A stretch of 64,000 nt of DNA, from assembly GCF_014287705.1 (NCBI RefSeq), contig NZ_JACOOY010000003.1:186001-250000 (forward strand), in the 5' to 3' direction. Origin of the DNA: Dorea_D hominis. GTDB taxonomy: Bacteria > Bacillota > Clostridia > Lachnospirales > Lachnospiraceae. Shown here piece by piece: positions 34,501-43,699 of the stretch. Below the pieces are notes generated by a model, which was not told the DNA's origin, searched no databases, and was given only the letters and a program-made list of their open reading frames with translations. Position 1 is the first letter of the stretch, and each line of letters begins with the position of its first letter. Made by a program: the position numbers and the translations under genes.

Positions 34501-37500
34501 AGTTGTTAAAGAAATGTGAGGATGAGAATCGCAATGCAACACCGGAAGAACAGGAAATCTTATCCAGGTACGTTGGCTGGGGAGGTCTTGCAGATGCATT
34601 TGATGAGACAAAATCTGCATGGGAGACAGAATATCTGGAATTAAAGACCGTCCTTACACCGGAAGAATATGCTGCAGCCAGAGCTTCCACATTAAATGCT
34701 CATTATACACAGCCGATTGTGATTGAAAGTATGTATCAGGTGTTGGAGAATCTGGGATTTACAAAGGGAAATATCCTGGAGCCATCTATGGGAGTCGGGA
34801 ACTTCTTTGGAAAGCTTCCAGAGAATCTAAACCAGTCCAAACTCTATGGAGTGGAACTGGACAGCATCAGTGGCAGAATTGCTAAACTTCTCTATCCAGA
34901 TGCCAATATCCAGATCAAAGGCTTTGAGAAGACGGATTATCCCAATGATTTCTTTGACGTGGCAATCGGAAATGTGCCATTCGGTGCATATAAGGTCAAT
35001 GACCGTCAGTATGACCGCTACAATTTTATGATTCATGATTACTTTCTTGCCAAGACTATAGATCAGTTACGTCCAGGTGGTGTAGCTGCGTTGATCACAA
35101 CAAAGGGAACTATGGACAAGGCATCACCGGAAGTCCGGAAATATTTGGCAGAGCGTGCAGACTTGTTGGGGGCAATCCGACTGCCGAACACAGCTTTTAA
35201 GGCAAATGCAGGAACAGAAGTCAGTGCTGATATTTTGTTTTTCCAGAAGCGTGAGAGTTTCACAAAAGAGATGCCAGACTGGGTGAATTTGGAGAGTGAT
35301 GCAAATGGGATTACCATTAACAAGTATTTTGTTCAGCATCCGGGATTGATTCTTGGTGAGATGAAAGAAGTGTCCGGTCCGTATGGTATGGAAACAACCT
35401 GTGCTCCAATGGAAGGAGCTGATCTGGAATTACAGTTACAAGAAGCTGTAAAACACATCAAGGGAAGCATGGTAGCGGCAGTAGATATAGAGGCAGAACT
35501 GGATGAGATGCCAGAGAGTATTCCGGCAGATCCGAATGTTCGAAATTACAGCTATACGGTGGTAGATGATCAGGTATATTACCGTGTCAATTCTTTGATG
35601 AATCAGGTGAAAATGCCTGCAGCCACTGCAGAACGTGTAAAAGGCATGGTTGCAATCCGTGATACCGTTCGTGAACTGATCGCCATGCAGATGGAAGAAT
35701 TTGTCACAGACGAAGAAATCCAGAAACAGCAGAAAAAACTGAATCAGGTGTATGATACCTACACAGCAAAGTATGGAGTTATTGGAAGTAATGCTAACAA
35801 ACGTGCATTTTCTGATGACTCTTCTTATTGTCTGCTGTGTTCCCTGGAAGACTTGAATGAAGATGGAACATTGAAGCGGAAAGCGGACATGTTTACCAAA
35901 CGAACCATTAAAAAGGCGGTCGCTGTGACAAGTGTGGAGACAGCTACAGAAGCACTTGCTCTGTCCCTAAATGAAAAGGCTAAAGTAGATCTCCCATATA
36001 TGGCACAGTTGACCGGAAAGACCGAAGAGAAAATCACAGAAGAGCTGGTTGGAGTTATCTTCAAAAATCCACTGACAGACCAGTGGGAAAGTGGAGATGA
36101 ATATCTGTCCGGAAATGTTAGGGATAAATTAAATACAGCGAGAACTTTTGCAGAGAATCATCCAGAATTCACACCGAATGTCCGTGCATTGGAGGCAGTT
36201 CAGCCGAGAGATCTGGAAGCATCGGAGATTGAAGTGCGTATTGGAGCCACCTGGATTGAACCTTCGGATTATCAGGAGTTTATGGTGGAACTGCTTCATA
36301 CGCCGAGGTATCTTGCGCAGAAGGAAATACAGGTAAAATTCTCTGAGATAAATGGTGAGTGGAGGATTACAGGAAAGAACGCCGACAGTCCAAGAAATGC
36401 GTTTGCCTATGCAACGTATGGAACGGAGAGAGCAAATGCCTACCGGATTCTGGAAGATACCTTGAATCTAAAAGATGTTAGAATCTATGATAAAGTCGTA
36501 AATGACAATGGGGATGAAGTGCGAGTTTTGAATAAAAAAGAAACTATGTTGGCATCACAAAAGCAGGATGCTTTGAAGGCTGCATTCCAAGATTGGATTT
36601 TTAAGGATCAGCAGAGGAGAGAAAGACTGGTAAGCGTGTACAATGAACGTTTTAATAGTATCCGTCCCCGTGAATACGATGGAAGTCATCTGACTTTCCC
36701 AGGAATGAATCCGGAAATAGAACTTCGATCGCATCAGAAAAATGCAGTCGCACATCAGCTATACGGTGATAATGTGCTTCTGGCACATGTAGTAGGAGCT
36801 GGGAAGACTTACGAAATGGTAGCGGCGGCAATGGAGAGCAAACGTCTGGGATTATCTCAGAAAAACCTCTTTGTAGTTCCAAACCATTTGACGGAGCAGT
36901 GGGGAGCAGAATTCCTGCAGTTATATCCAGGGGCGAACATTCTGGTAGCAACGAAAAAGGATTTTGAACCGGCAAATCGAAAGAAGTTCTGTGCCAGAAT
37001 CGCTATGGGAAATTACGATGCTGTTATTATTGGTCATTCCCAGTTTGAGCGTATTCCAATCTCTGATGAGAAACAGGAAGCCATGCTTCAGAGGCAGATT
37101 GATGATCTGGAAATGGCAATCCAGAGTGCAAGGTATGAACAGGATGGTGGACGTTATACCGTCAAACAGATTGAAAAGACAAGAAAAACATTGCAGACAA
37201 GGCTGGAGAAACTGAATCAGAAAGAGAAAAAAGATCAGGTAGTTACGTTTGAAGAACTGGGAGTGGATCATTTATATGTAGATGAAGCACACAGTTATAA
37301 AAACGCATTTCTTTATACAAAAATGAGAAATGTAGCCGGGATTGCACAGAATGAAGCACAGAAGTCGGCGGATATGTTTAATAAATGTCAGTATCTAGAT
37401 GAGATTACCGGAGGAAAAGGCATTACCTTTGCTACGGGCACACCGATTAGCAACAGCATGACGGAATTATATGTTATGCAGAGGTATCTGCAGAACAGCA

Positions 37501-39275
37501 AATTACAAAATATGGGACTTGGACTGTTTGATTCCTGGGCCTCCACCTTTGGCGAGGTAGTCACGAGCATTGAGCTTGCACCAGAAGGAACAGGCTACCG
37601 TGCAAAGTCAAGATTTGCAAGATTTTATAATATTCCGGAACTGATGAATATGTTTAAGGAGATTGCAGATATCAAGACTTCCGATCAGTTAAAGCTTCCT
37701 GTGCCAGAGGCGGAATATGAAACAGTGGTGCTGAAACCAACGGAACAGCAGAAAGAAATCGTAGAAAGTCTGGGGGAACGTGCAGAAGTTGTCAGAAACG
37801 GAGGGGTAGATGCTTCGGTTGATAATATGCTGAAAATTACCAATGATGGAAGAAAATTGGCATTGGATCAGCGTTTGGTGAACGAATTATTGCCAGATAA
37901 TCCAGAAAGCAAAATATCAGTCTGTGCAGAGAAAAGTTATGAGATCTGGAAAGGCACGGCAGCACAGAAATCTGCACAATTGATTTTCTGTGACTTGAGT
38001 ACCCCGAAAGGCGATGGCAGCTTCAATGTTTATGATGACTTGAAGCAGAAATTGATGGAAAAAGGTGTACCGGAAAAAGAGATTGCTTTTATTCATGATG
38101 CAAATACAGAAGCAAAGAAGACGGAGCTGTTTGGAAAAGTGAAATCCGGGCAGGTTCGTTTTTTGATTGGCTCAACAGCAAAGATGGGTGCCGGGACCAA
38201 TGTGCAGGATCGTCTGATTGCGTTGCATCATCTGGATATTGGTTGGAAACCATCTGACTTGGAACAGAGAGAAGGGCGTATTATCCGCCAGGGAAATCAT
38301 AATAAAAAGGTTCATATCTTCCGATATGTAACAGAATCCACATTTGACAGCTACATGTGGCAGTTGATTGAGAACAAGCAGAAATTCATTTCTCAGATTA
38401 TGACCAGTAAAGCACCTGTGCGAAGCTGTGAAGATGTGGACGAAGCGGCACTTTCCTATGCAGAGGTCAAAGCTCTTGCAACCGGAAATCCAGCAGTAAA
38501 AGAGAAGATGGCATTGGATGTTGATGTGGCAAAATTAAAACTTTTAAAAGCCAACCACATGAATAACCAGTATCGCCTGGAAGATGATATTGCAAGGAAT
38601 TTTCCACAACAGATTGCAAAACTGACAGAAATCATTGACAGCTACAAGGCAGACATCGCTCATTATTCTGAGCATAAAAGCACAGATCCAGAGCAGTTTA
38701 CTATGGAGATTGGTGGCAAAGTGTTCACAGAAAAGAAAGAGGCAGGAGCAGCACTTCTGGCGGTATGTAAAGATATTAAAACTGTAGATGCTGCGATGGA
38801 TATCGGAAACTATCAGGGATTCAATATGAGGATTCAGTTTGATGGATGGAGTAAAGAATTTATATTATCTGTCAAACATGAGGCTGTCTCGAAAGTTCAT
38901 CTTGGAGCAGATGCACTTGGAAATATTACCCGTATCAACAATCTGTTGGACAGTTATCCAGAGAAGCTTTCAGAAGCACAACAAAGATTGGAAACAGTGT
39001 ATGAACAGATGGCAAATGCGAAAGAAGAAGTGGGAAAGCCATTTCCAAAAGAAGAGGAGTTGAACCAGAAACTGGAGCGACTGTCAGAGCTAAATGCATT
39101 GCTCAATATGGATGAACGGGAAGATGCAGAAGCAGAGGTATCTGAATCAGATGAGAAAGAAGAAAGACCGGCACGTGGTTCTATCCATGAAAAACTGCAG
39201 ATTTATAAAGAAAAGAGTCAGCGGGAAAGTGAAACTGGCAAGGATAACAGAAAACGGGACTTTGGTCTGGAATAA
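31593..39275 (+). CDS. Giant ArdC-like/N6-methylase/SNF2-helicase fusion protein
   Basis: A 2560-residue multidomain DNA-processing protein. An ArdC/LtrC-like N-terminal domain (about 1-120) is followed by a low-complexity linker (about 290-410), tandem small repeats around residues 420-750, an adenine methylase-like domain with motif I ILEPSMGVGNFFG near 1062 and NVPFG near 1127, and an SNF2-type helicase with VGAGKT near 1734, DEAH near 1896 and EQREGRIIRQGN near 2223. The C-terminus is a coiled coil ending SIHEKLQIYKEK. Such proteins are standard in these ICEs and may protect or remodel incoming DNA. The linker overlaps another gene. Confidence 0.88.
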   Translation: MANKLYAMEHLTEEVAKDVATSPQEWMRFLNTSSRLYKYTFPEQLLIYAQRPEATAVASMEIWNQKMYRWIKKGSKGIALIDNTSGPKTKLRYVFDVQDTYKVRNLGKDPQLWNLPVEGEQLVADYLQEQLSLEDTEGGLAESLHQAAKESMQEWLPDALEELRLDVTGTFLEELDEQNQEVEFRELMTNSVWYVLLNRCGLDVQEYLDAEDFRHITDFNQLKVLGHLGSAVNEISRPVLMQIGRYVLNDLENDLKTVAKEKEVAYNEFNTLIRESNTDNTEDREEKKEETDYERDQLQPERRVSDSRYQPGRDERNHRQVRNDAERVSEKSQGSQVQHSDTAEPSGQSSDGDRQPGKTESRRPDERTSGERSGTGQNGRRDGMDQTHEPDQGTGRGAGDSGDYLQLSLFPTEEEQLGEIRKAAAALEQPAAFLISDEVVNDILRTGSGQKNTLFHITARLIEGLDNEEMRSFLKDEYGTGGKGFTIDGQKISIWYDNDGIRIRRGDSARRNFDRMVTWEEAANRIRDMYEDGNYVDNLISNNAIEQEQEEMTNLLALHFRDTCRNWEKKQSYSDWQDVVSGAWTDQEEADAIVYRFEWLQKYMDENPGDYHRWEIQHNPEYFQRFQDLQRERSWVDQKFTVERPALSFITQDEIDAVLRRGGITAGGRNRIYEYFMEHHDMKDAAEFLKNEYGTGGSSPGIPGADASDASHDAKGLKLAKGKIGSPEVEVLLKWNKVAERVRQLIRTDDYLSPEEMEKYEERQEAQRLADLEEAQQMLGEQLEQDTLTAEDITDLRLVDSEYMSGTRTKIHDFDCKVKGEANRLQYTLEYHDDGEDFTIHTEKDDIWNRMSTQELERLDVKLGQEVLYYHYHNKTVNADTLDELREIREEIMEEESLYFTAISQRVWTDYDKKEKELSGEVEVSEEKESLEEINGISETIPATNFRITDDELGQGTAKEKFRANIMAIQLLKKCEDENRNATPEEQEILSRYVGWGGLADAFDETKSAWETEYLELKTVLTPEEYAAARASTLNAHYTQPIVIESMYQVLENLGFTKGNILEPSMGVGNFFGKLPENLNQSKLYGVELDSISGRIAKLLYPDANIQIKGFEKTDYPNDFFDVAIGNVPFGAYKVNDRQYDRYNFMIHDYFLAKTIDQLRPGGVAALITTKGTMDKASPEVRKYLAERADLLGAIRLPNTAFKANAGTEVSADILFFQKRESFTKEMPDWVNLESDANGITINKYFVQHPGLILGEMKEVSGPYGMETTCAPMEGADLELQLQEAVKHIKGSMVAAVDIEAELDEMPESIPADPNVRNYSYTVVDDQVYYRVNSLMNQVKMPAATAERVKGMVAIRDTVRELIAMQMEEFVTDEEIQKQQKKLNQVYDTYTAKYGVIGSNANKRAFSDDSSYCLLCSLEDLNEDGTLKRKADMFTKRTIKKAVAVTSVETATEALALSLNEKAKVDLPYMAQLTGKTEEKITEELVGVIFKNPLTDQWESGDEYLSGNVRDKLNTARTFAENHPEFTPNVRALEAVQPRDLEASEIEVRIGATWIEPSDYQEFMVELLHTPRYLAQKEIQVKFSEINGEWRITGKNADSPRNAFAYATYGTERANAYRILEDTLNLKDVRIYDKVVNDNGDEVRVLNKKETMLASQKQDALKAAFQDWIFKDQQRRERLVSVYNERFNSIRPREYDGSHLTFPGMNPEIELRSHQKNAVAHQLYGDNVLLAHVVGAGKTYEMVAAAMESKRLGLSQKNLFVVPNHLTEQWGAEFLQLYPGANILVATKKDFEPANRKKFCARIAMGNYDAVIIGHSQFERIPISDEKQEAMLQRQIDDLEMAIQSARYEQDGGRYTVKQIEKTRKTLQTRLEKLNQKEKKDQVVTFEELGVDHLYVDEAHSYKNAFLYTKMRNVAGIAQNEAQKSADMFNKCQYLDEITGGKGITFATGTPISNSMTELYVMQRYLQNSKLQNMGLGLFDSWASTFGEVVTSIELAPEGTGYRAKSRFARFYNIPELMNMFKEIADIKTSDQLKLPVPEAEYETVVLKPTEQQKEIVESLGERAEVVRNGGVDASVDNMLKITNDGRKLALDQRLVNELLPDNPESKISVCAEKSYEIWKGTAAQKSAQLIFCDLSTPKGDGSFNVYDDLKQKLMEKGVPEKEIAFIHDANTEAKKTELFGKVKSGQVRFLIGSTAKMGAGTNVQDRLIALHHLDIGWKPSDLEQREGRIIRQGNHNKKVHIFRYVTESTFDSYMWQLIENKQKFISQIMTSKAPVRSCEDVDEAALSYAEVKALATGNPAVKEKMALDVDVAKLKLLKANHMNNQYRLEDDIARNFPQQIAKLTEIIDSYKADIAHYSEHKSTDPEQFTMEIGGKVFTEKKEAGAALLAVCKDIKTVDAAMDIGNYQGFNMRIQFDGWSKEFILSVKHEAVSKVHLGADALGNITRINNLLDSYPEKLSEAQQRLETVYEQMANAKEEVGKPFPKEEELNQKLERLSELNALLNMDEREDAEAEVSESDEKEERPARGSIHEKLQIYKEKSQRESETGKDNRKRDFGLE
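32470..32814 (+). CDS. TnpV-family gene nested in another frame inside the helicase gene
   Basis: A 114-residue TnpV-like protein, MREISYSQNGEYQIPDISLE..., encoded in the +1 frame of the giant gene. It shares with the TnpV protein of the nested element the landmarks G-x-x-x-R-x-YL, ARFN-x-L, a helical middle and the C-terminal QEIIYS (QEMIYC there). AAGGAGGAAACAGACT is a strong ribosome binding site 7-8 bases before ATG 32470. In the host frame this stretch encodes only a hydrophilic R/D/E/Q/S/G-rich linker, as expected if selection acts on the nested frame. Confidence 0.85.
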   Translation: MREISYSQNGEYQIPDISLEETRGTIGKYGMMRKEYLRNHKVARFNILTLQNRLDSHLMEIDSQARQRVDDLMNELLEKDPAPDKMADGMAWTRHMNQIKAQAEELVIQEIIYS

Positions 39276-39287
39276 GAAAACAAGGAA

Positions 39288-39340
39288 GATGGCATAATCT
39301 GACAGAAAGTATGTTCTGTGGGTTATGCCATTTTTCAGAA
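39288..39340 (+). other. Long intercistronic hairpin before the YodL-type gene
   Basis: ATGGCATAA pairs with TTATGCCAT, with an inner GACAGA/TCTGT stem, followed by TTTTTC. It may attenuate or separate transcription between the two large genes. Confidence 0.6.
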
Positions 39341-39356
39341 TACAGGAGGAACTTAT

Positions 39357-42116
39357 ATGGCAAGAAACAGGATAATAGGTAGAGAAACGCAGAAAATGCA
39401 GGAATATACGCAGGAACAGATCAATCAGGCAGAGAGTAGAGGTATAGAAATATCAACAGATGTAAAAGAACAGCTTTTTGAATATGCGAATCTGATCGGC
39501 GAGAAAGAGAAAGTTAGGGCTTTGGTAAGAAATCTGGCAGATGCAGTGAGCCAGGCAGATTCAGAAGGTGTAGAGGATTTGCTGGATGACGCAAGAATGG
39601 ATATTCAGGAACTGCCAGATCCAACCATAGGTAAGCTGGAACTACGTGACTATGGATATATGGAAGAAGATATGGTGCCACTTAGAAAAGAAGCAGCTTT
39701 GGATTATCACAGAATGGGTTCTAAGATTTATCGTCTTGGCAGTGCTGGCAGTAAAGGTGAATATGCGAGTAAAGAAATGATACAGGCACATGACGGTTTG
39801 TTTGGAATGGAATCGCAGATGTGGGAACGGATAAAAGATAACAACCTAGATTATGCAGAAGAAAATTTAGGAGCATTTCAGGAGCCTATGAGTGTCATTG
39901 AGCAGGAAGAAGCACTGAAATTATACGATGCAGGAGCAGATATCTATCTGATCACTAATTTTTCATCACCTATGTATGTCACAGAACGCATGGAAATTGA
40001 ACGAGGACCGGAGCATTATCAGATGTCTATGACAGAACTGGAGCGTTTCCGTAACCTGGAATGGGAAATGCAGAAATATCCACAGATTCAATCTTTGAAA
40101 GAAGCAAATCTGTTGTTAGGAACAAGAAGGACATTTGGAATTTATCAGATTCGGGATGATTTACCGGGAGAAAACTATGCATTTATGAATATGAGTTTTA
40201 TTGAAAGTCATGGTATGCAGATAAAAAAAGAAGATTATAAGCTGGTCTATGTTGGTGAATTATCAGGAAATATGTCACTGGATGATATTTTTGAAAAGTT
40301 CAACATTGACAGACCGGAAGACTTCCGTGGGCATTCCCTGTCTGTCAGTGATATCATAGTTCTGAATGACGGGAAAAAGGTAACTGCTCATTTTGTAGAC
40401 AGTATCAGTTTTGAACAGCTGGATTCTTTCCTGAATCTGGAAGAACAGGTTCTTAGTGAACTGGCATATGAGGTAGGAGAACGATATTTTGCTATTCAGA
40501 GAACAGAAGAAGGATATGATTATTCCTTTTACGATGAAGATTTCCGCTTGATGGATGGTGGCATTTATGAGAATGATGAAATTTCTATTGAAGAAGCGGC
40601 GGAGGAACTTTTGGAAGACGAAGGCTGGACGGGAGAACGCATCCGTGGGGATTATGATCAGTTGATGGAAAAAGTAGAAGAAATGGATGAAGCTGTAATG
40701 GCAGAGATTCAGAAAAGCCAGGGCGAATATAAGCCATTGGCAAAGGTGGAGGAACTGGAAGAGGCCAATTATAACATGATTGATAATGTACTCAATAATA
40801 TGCCGCCTAAGAAAGAAGCTTATCTGGAATATTATGCTGCAGAATGTGATGAAATTCATGATATGGGAGCTTATGAGAAAAGCACAGATGTGAAAGAAAT
40901 CGCAGCAATCTATGAGAAGTACAGAGAAGATCCGGAAAACGCTTATAAAGGCAGTGGAATGGGGATTATTTATCGTGATCCGGAGGATAGCTTGTTTGAT
41001 GAAACAGAACTGTTGATTGTAATGGGAACAACGATACACGGCGACTTCTTGGATAATGTGCGGTTTTTAAAAGATCAGCCGGTGGTGCGTGAAGGTTTGG
41101 AGAAGATTCATAAAGCATTGCCTGATTATAAATATATCCCGATTCAGGATGTGCGTGAGGCAATGTATCCGAAAAAAATGACAACAGAAGAACTGGCAGC
41201 AGCATTGGATGAGATTGCGGAAGACTTCGATCCGTATGACTATCGGGACCATGTAGAGCCAGGGCAGGATACCATACAGGAAGTCATGCTGGATCTGCAA
41301 AGTGGAAATGTTGGTTCTTATATTTCCTTTCTGAAGGATGTGATTGAAGAAGACTGTGAGCAGTCCGTGTGGGCAGGTGTTTTGCTGGAACGGCTGAAAT
41401 CCTACGAACCAGATATATCCAAAGAAACAGAGCCAATGGTGTATGTGAATTACTGTGAAAAGCGAGAGCTGATGGAACCACGCTGTCAGAAGCTCTCAGA
41501 TCTGGATTCCCGTACTGCACAGAAGGATAAGGAATGGTACGCAGACCGTAATCCGAGGACGGATGAGCCGATGGTAACAGCCCAGATGTTTTTTACTATA
41601 TATTATGCGGAAAAAGGCGATAAAATGCTGCAACATTTCAAAGGGAAAATAGATATTGGAACAGGAAATGGCGGTATTTTAAGTCAGCTGAAACTCCAAA
41701 ATGAACTGAAACTTACGGATGAAAACTGGATTGGTTATCTGAAAAACAAGGGAAATGAAGAGTTTCAGAAGTGTATGGAAGATCTGACCGATATGCAGAA
41801 CCATGTGCTGCCATATTTGCAGAGCTTTTGCAGTCTGGAAGAAAAAAATGTGCAGGAAAAGCAGGAACGGCAGGTTGCAGAAAAGCAGGACAGCAGAGTA
41901 GAAGCGTCAAGAGCAGCGAATGTGACAAAAGGGGATAATGACAAAGCTGTGAAAAAGGTAGTTTCGAGTATGCAAACAGAAAAGAATAAAGCAACTACGA
42001 AGGCAAAGAAGCCATCTATTCATGAACGACTGGAAATCAATAAGAGAAAAATCCAAGAAAAGCAGGGAAAAGATGAGCTGGAGAGAGGAGCTGATCGGGA
42101 TGTAAGAACGGTATAA
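39357..42116 (+). CDS. YodL/DUF4316-type conjugative-element protein
   Basis: A 919-residue soluble protein with a YodL/DUF4316-type segment at about residues 255-370 (RTFGIYQIRDDLPGENYAFMN and the GHSLSVSDIIVL motif). The flanking regions are acidic and helical, with further unassigned domains around 480-620 and 700-830. The C-terminus is lysine-rich and ends KPSIHERLEINKRK, like the other large proteins of this element. Function unknown, though these proteins are thought to counter host defences or assist establishment; that is speculative. ATG 39357 is chosen because of AGGAGGAACTTAT upstream. Confidence 0.8.
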   Translation: MARNRIIGRETQKMQEYTQEQINQAESRGIEISTDVKEQLFEYANLIGEKEKVRALVRNLADAVSQADSEGVEDLLDDARMDIQELPDPTIGKLELRDYGYMEEDMVPLRKEAALDYHRMGSKIYRLGSAGSKGEYASKEMIQAHDGLFGMESQMWERIKDNNLDYAEENLGAFQEPMSVIEQEEALKLYDAGADIYLITNFSSPMYVTERMEIERGPEHYQMSMTELERFRNLEWEMQKYPQIQSLKEANLLLGTRRTFGIYQIRDDLPGENYAFMNMSFIESHGMQIKKEDYKLVYVGELSGNMSLDDIFEKFNIDRPEDFRGHSLSVSDIIVLNDGKKVTAHFVDSISFEQLDSFLNLEEQVLSELAYEVGERYFAIQRTEEGYDYSFYDEDFRLMDGGIYENDEISIEEAAEELLEDEGWTGERIRGDYDQLMEKVEEMDEAVMAEIQKSQGEYKPLAKVEELEEANYNMIDNVLNNMPPKKEAYLEYYAAECDEIHDMGAYEKSTDVKEIAAIYEKYREDPENAYKGSGMGIIYRDPEDSLFDETELLIVMGTTIHGDFLDNVRFLKDQPVVREGLEKIHKALPDYKYIPIQDVREAMYPKKMTTEELAAALDEIAEDFDPYDYRDHVEPGQDTIQEVMLDLQSGNVGSYISFLKDVIEEDCEQSVWAGVLLERLKSYEPDISKETEPMVYVNYCEKRELMEPRCQKLSDLDSRTAQKDKEWYADRNPRTDEPMVTAQMFFTIYYAEKGDKMLQHFKGKIDIGTGNGGILSQLKLQNELKLTDENWIGYLKNKGNEEFQKCMEDLTDMQNHVLPYLQSFCSLEEKNVQEKQERQVAEKQDSRVEASRAANVTKGDNDKAVKKVVSSMQTEKNKATTKAKKPSIHERLEINKRKIQEKQGKDELERGADRDVRTV

Positions 42117-42350
42117 ATTTATAGAAAGGCACTTGGCTCCGTTTTGGACATAGCAAAAGTGCTGACAGTGACGAACGAAGATGTGCTGCCTGCTTATTTG
42201 CAGAGAGTATCTGATTTTGAAGACTGCCTACTTGCAACTTGTACGAAGGCGAATCAGTGTGATGCGATTGTGACAAGGAATAAAAAGGATTTTCTTTCCT
42301 TTTGGATTACATTGCTTTCTCCGGAAGAACTGCTGAATATTTATTCGTAA
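42117..42350 (+). pseudogene. Remnant of a PIN-domain (VapC-like) toxin gene
   Basis: An open stretch encodes LDIAKVLTVTNEDVLPAYLQRVSDFEDCLLATCTK... then CDAIVTRNKKDF and SPEELL, the C-terminal half of a PIN-domain ribonuclease, including the acidic DFED and TRNKKDF segments. The N-terminal half with the first catalytic aspartate is absent, there is no start codon with a ribosome binding site, and no antitoxin gene is next to it. It is therefore a decayed 3' fragment at the right edge of the ICE backbone, probably left by an earlier insertion or deletion. Confidence 0.7.
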
Positions 42351-42441
42351 AAATATGTTTTTACAATCGGCAGCAGAAGGAAAGTTGAATGATAACTCCG
42401 ATCCAGCATACTGCAAAATATAAAAATTTTATAACAAAGTG

Positions 42442-42482
42442 GAAAACCCTGCGTAGGATCAGAAATGTTCTCACAGGGTTTC
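42442..42482. other. Hairpin AAACCCTG/CAGGGTTT at the backbone-cargo junction
   Basis: An 8-bp perfect stem spans a 22-base loop. No T run follows, so it is a poor terminator; it may be a site left from rearrangement. The rest of 42351-42620 is AT-rich. TATAAA at about 42602 could be a -10 box for the regulator gene, but no convincing -35 box is seen. Confidence 0.4.
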
Positions 42483-42634
42483 ATGTATCTAATAAAATAT
42501 AGAAATTTAGCGGATTTCTGCTAGAATAAGAAAAACTGTTAAAAAAATATCGTACATAGATCAAAAAGACTATATATGGGCGACCTTTTAAAGCCGATTT
42601 ATATAAAATAGAAGAAAAAAAGGTGGTCGATACC

Positions 42635-42874
42635 GTGGATATAAAAACAGCGGTCATATATCGTTTAAACGATCTGATTAATCAGAAAGATATCACAGTG
42701 AATGAGGCGGCGGTATGTTCTGGCGTTCCTCCTTCGACATTAAAGAATATCTTGTATGGTCAGAGTAAGAATGCTGGCGTAGTTACAATAAAAAAGATAT
42801 GCGATGGATTGGATGTCACAATACAGGAATTTTTTGCTGATCCCATCTTTGCAGATTTGGAACCCGAACTATAG
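42635..42874 (+). CDS. XRE-family helix-turn-helix regulator
   Basis: A 79-residue protein that is almost only a Cro/CI-type DNA-binding domain: helix pair VNEAAVCSGVPPSTLKNILYG, followed by VTIKKICDGLDVTIQEFF. GTG 42635 is preferred to GTG 42623 because AAGGTGG lies about 8 bases upstream of it. It stands alone 87 bases before the agr-like genes, on the same strand, and may control them. Target operator unknown. Confidence 0.8.
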   Translation: MDIKTAVIYRLNDLINQKDITVNEAAVCSGVPPSTLKNILYGQSKNAGVVTIKKICDGLDVTIQEFFADPIFADLEPEL

Positions 42875-42961
42875 GAAGAGTAAATGTTCATAGGATTCAG
42901 ATTCTGCAGGATGGATTTTTTATGAAAAAGGGTTAGGAAAAACTAACTTAGGAGGACATAG

Positions 42962-43699
42962 ATGTATAAAATAGCAATTTGCGATGATGATAAAAATTAC
43001 AGGGAAAAAATAGAGAAGGTTATAGAAACGGAAGGGATTCTTCCTAAGAGCGAGATACGGTTTTATGAATACGAGTCAGGAAAGGAACTACTGAAAAATG
43101 CTGATATTTTGCATGATTTGGTCTTTATGGATATGCGTATGCCCGGATTGGATGGGAATAAATCGGTACTGAAGCTGAGGGAATACAATAGGGCAGCGAT
43201 ATTGGTGTTCTGCTCCGGATACTTTGAGCCGACTTCAGACAGCATCAATATTGGGCAGCCGTTCCGGTATATTATGAAAGACTTGCATGACAGAAGTCTG
43301 AAAAGGGAAATCCCTGCGATTTTATCAAAAGTAAAATTGCACTGTGGAGATTCTTCCGTGACGGTTACATCAGCGGGAAGAGTAATTCGTATCTATACGG
43401 AAGACATTTTATATATCTGTCTGGCGAAAAGGGGTTGCTCTATATACGTTGCTAGGCAGGGGGAGATAGATGAGATACATTGTAAGGAATCTTTAGGCGA
43501 TTTATATGAACGTCTGGCCGGAAGGGGATTTGAGTATGCACATAACAGTTATATTGTAAATCTGGCGAAAGTGGAAGGATTGGAAAAGAATGTGGCGCTG
43601 CTACAGATGGGAATCCAATTGAATGTTTCAAGGTCGAGAAAAGGTCAGTTTGCTGACGCTCTGATCATGTTTCTTGGGGAAAGGAACGGCATGGTATGA
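42962..43699 (+). CDS. agrA: AgrA-like response regulator (REC-LytTR)
   Basis: A 245-residue response regulator. Residues 1-120 form a receiver domain with acidic pocket CDDD (7-10) and phosphoacceptor Asp57 in FMDM. Residues about 130-240 form a LytTR DNA-binding domain (VTSAGRVIRIYTEDILYI, HNSYIVNLAKV). This is the architecture of AgrA/VirR regulators that act with peptide-sensing kinases. TTAGGAGGACATAG precedes ATG 42962, with a small inverted repeat GTTAG/CTAAC just upstream at 42932-42947. It overlaps the kinase gene by 4 bases. Its target promoters in this block are not identifiable by eye. Confidence 0.9.
   Translation: MYKIAICDDDKNYREKIEKVIETEGILPKSEIRFYEYESGKELLKNADILHDLVFMDMRMPGLDGNKSVLKLREYNRAAILVFCSGYFEPTSDSINIGQPFRYIMKDLHDRSLKREIPAILSKVKLHCGDSSVTVTSAGRVIRIYTEDILYICLAKRGCSIYVARQGEIDEIHCKESLGDLYERLAGRGFEYAHNSYIVNLAKVEGLEKNVALLQMGIQLNVSRSRKGQFADALIMFLGERNGMV

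Larger units (their letters stand above)
1..42116 (+). mobile_element. Backbone of a Tn1549/CTn-like integrative conjugative element (partial)
   Basis: The stretch holds, all on one strand, a replication ATPase, PcfB, VirD4-, VirB6-, PrgI- and VirB4-type transfer proteins, a cell-wall hydrolase, topB, an SpaA-type surface protein, DUF5688, a methylase-helicase and a YodL-type protein. This gene order is characteristic of the conjugative transposons first catalogued in Clostridioides difficile (CD11xx families). The left end lies outside the window and neither the ICE relaxase nor its integrase is visible. The right edge given is the end of the last backbone gene, not a mapped attachment site; the downstream agr/NRPS block may still be inside the element. 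Confidence 0.85.

Noticed and set aside
40275..41039. 254-codon frame on the minus strand opposite the YodL-type gene
   Set aside because: Antisense of an acidic helical protein gives long hydrophobic frames; no start signal or family match.
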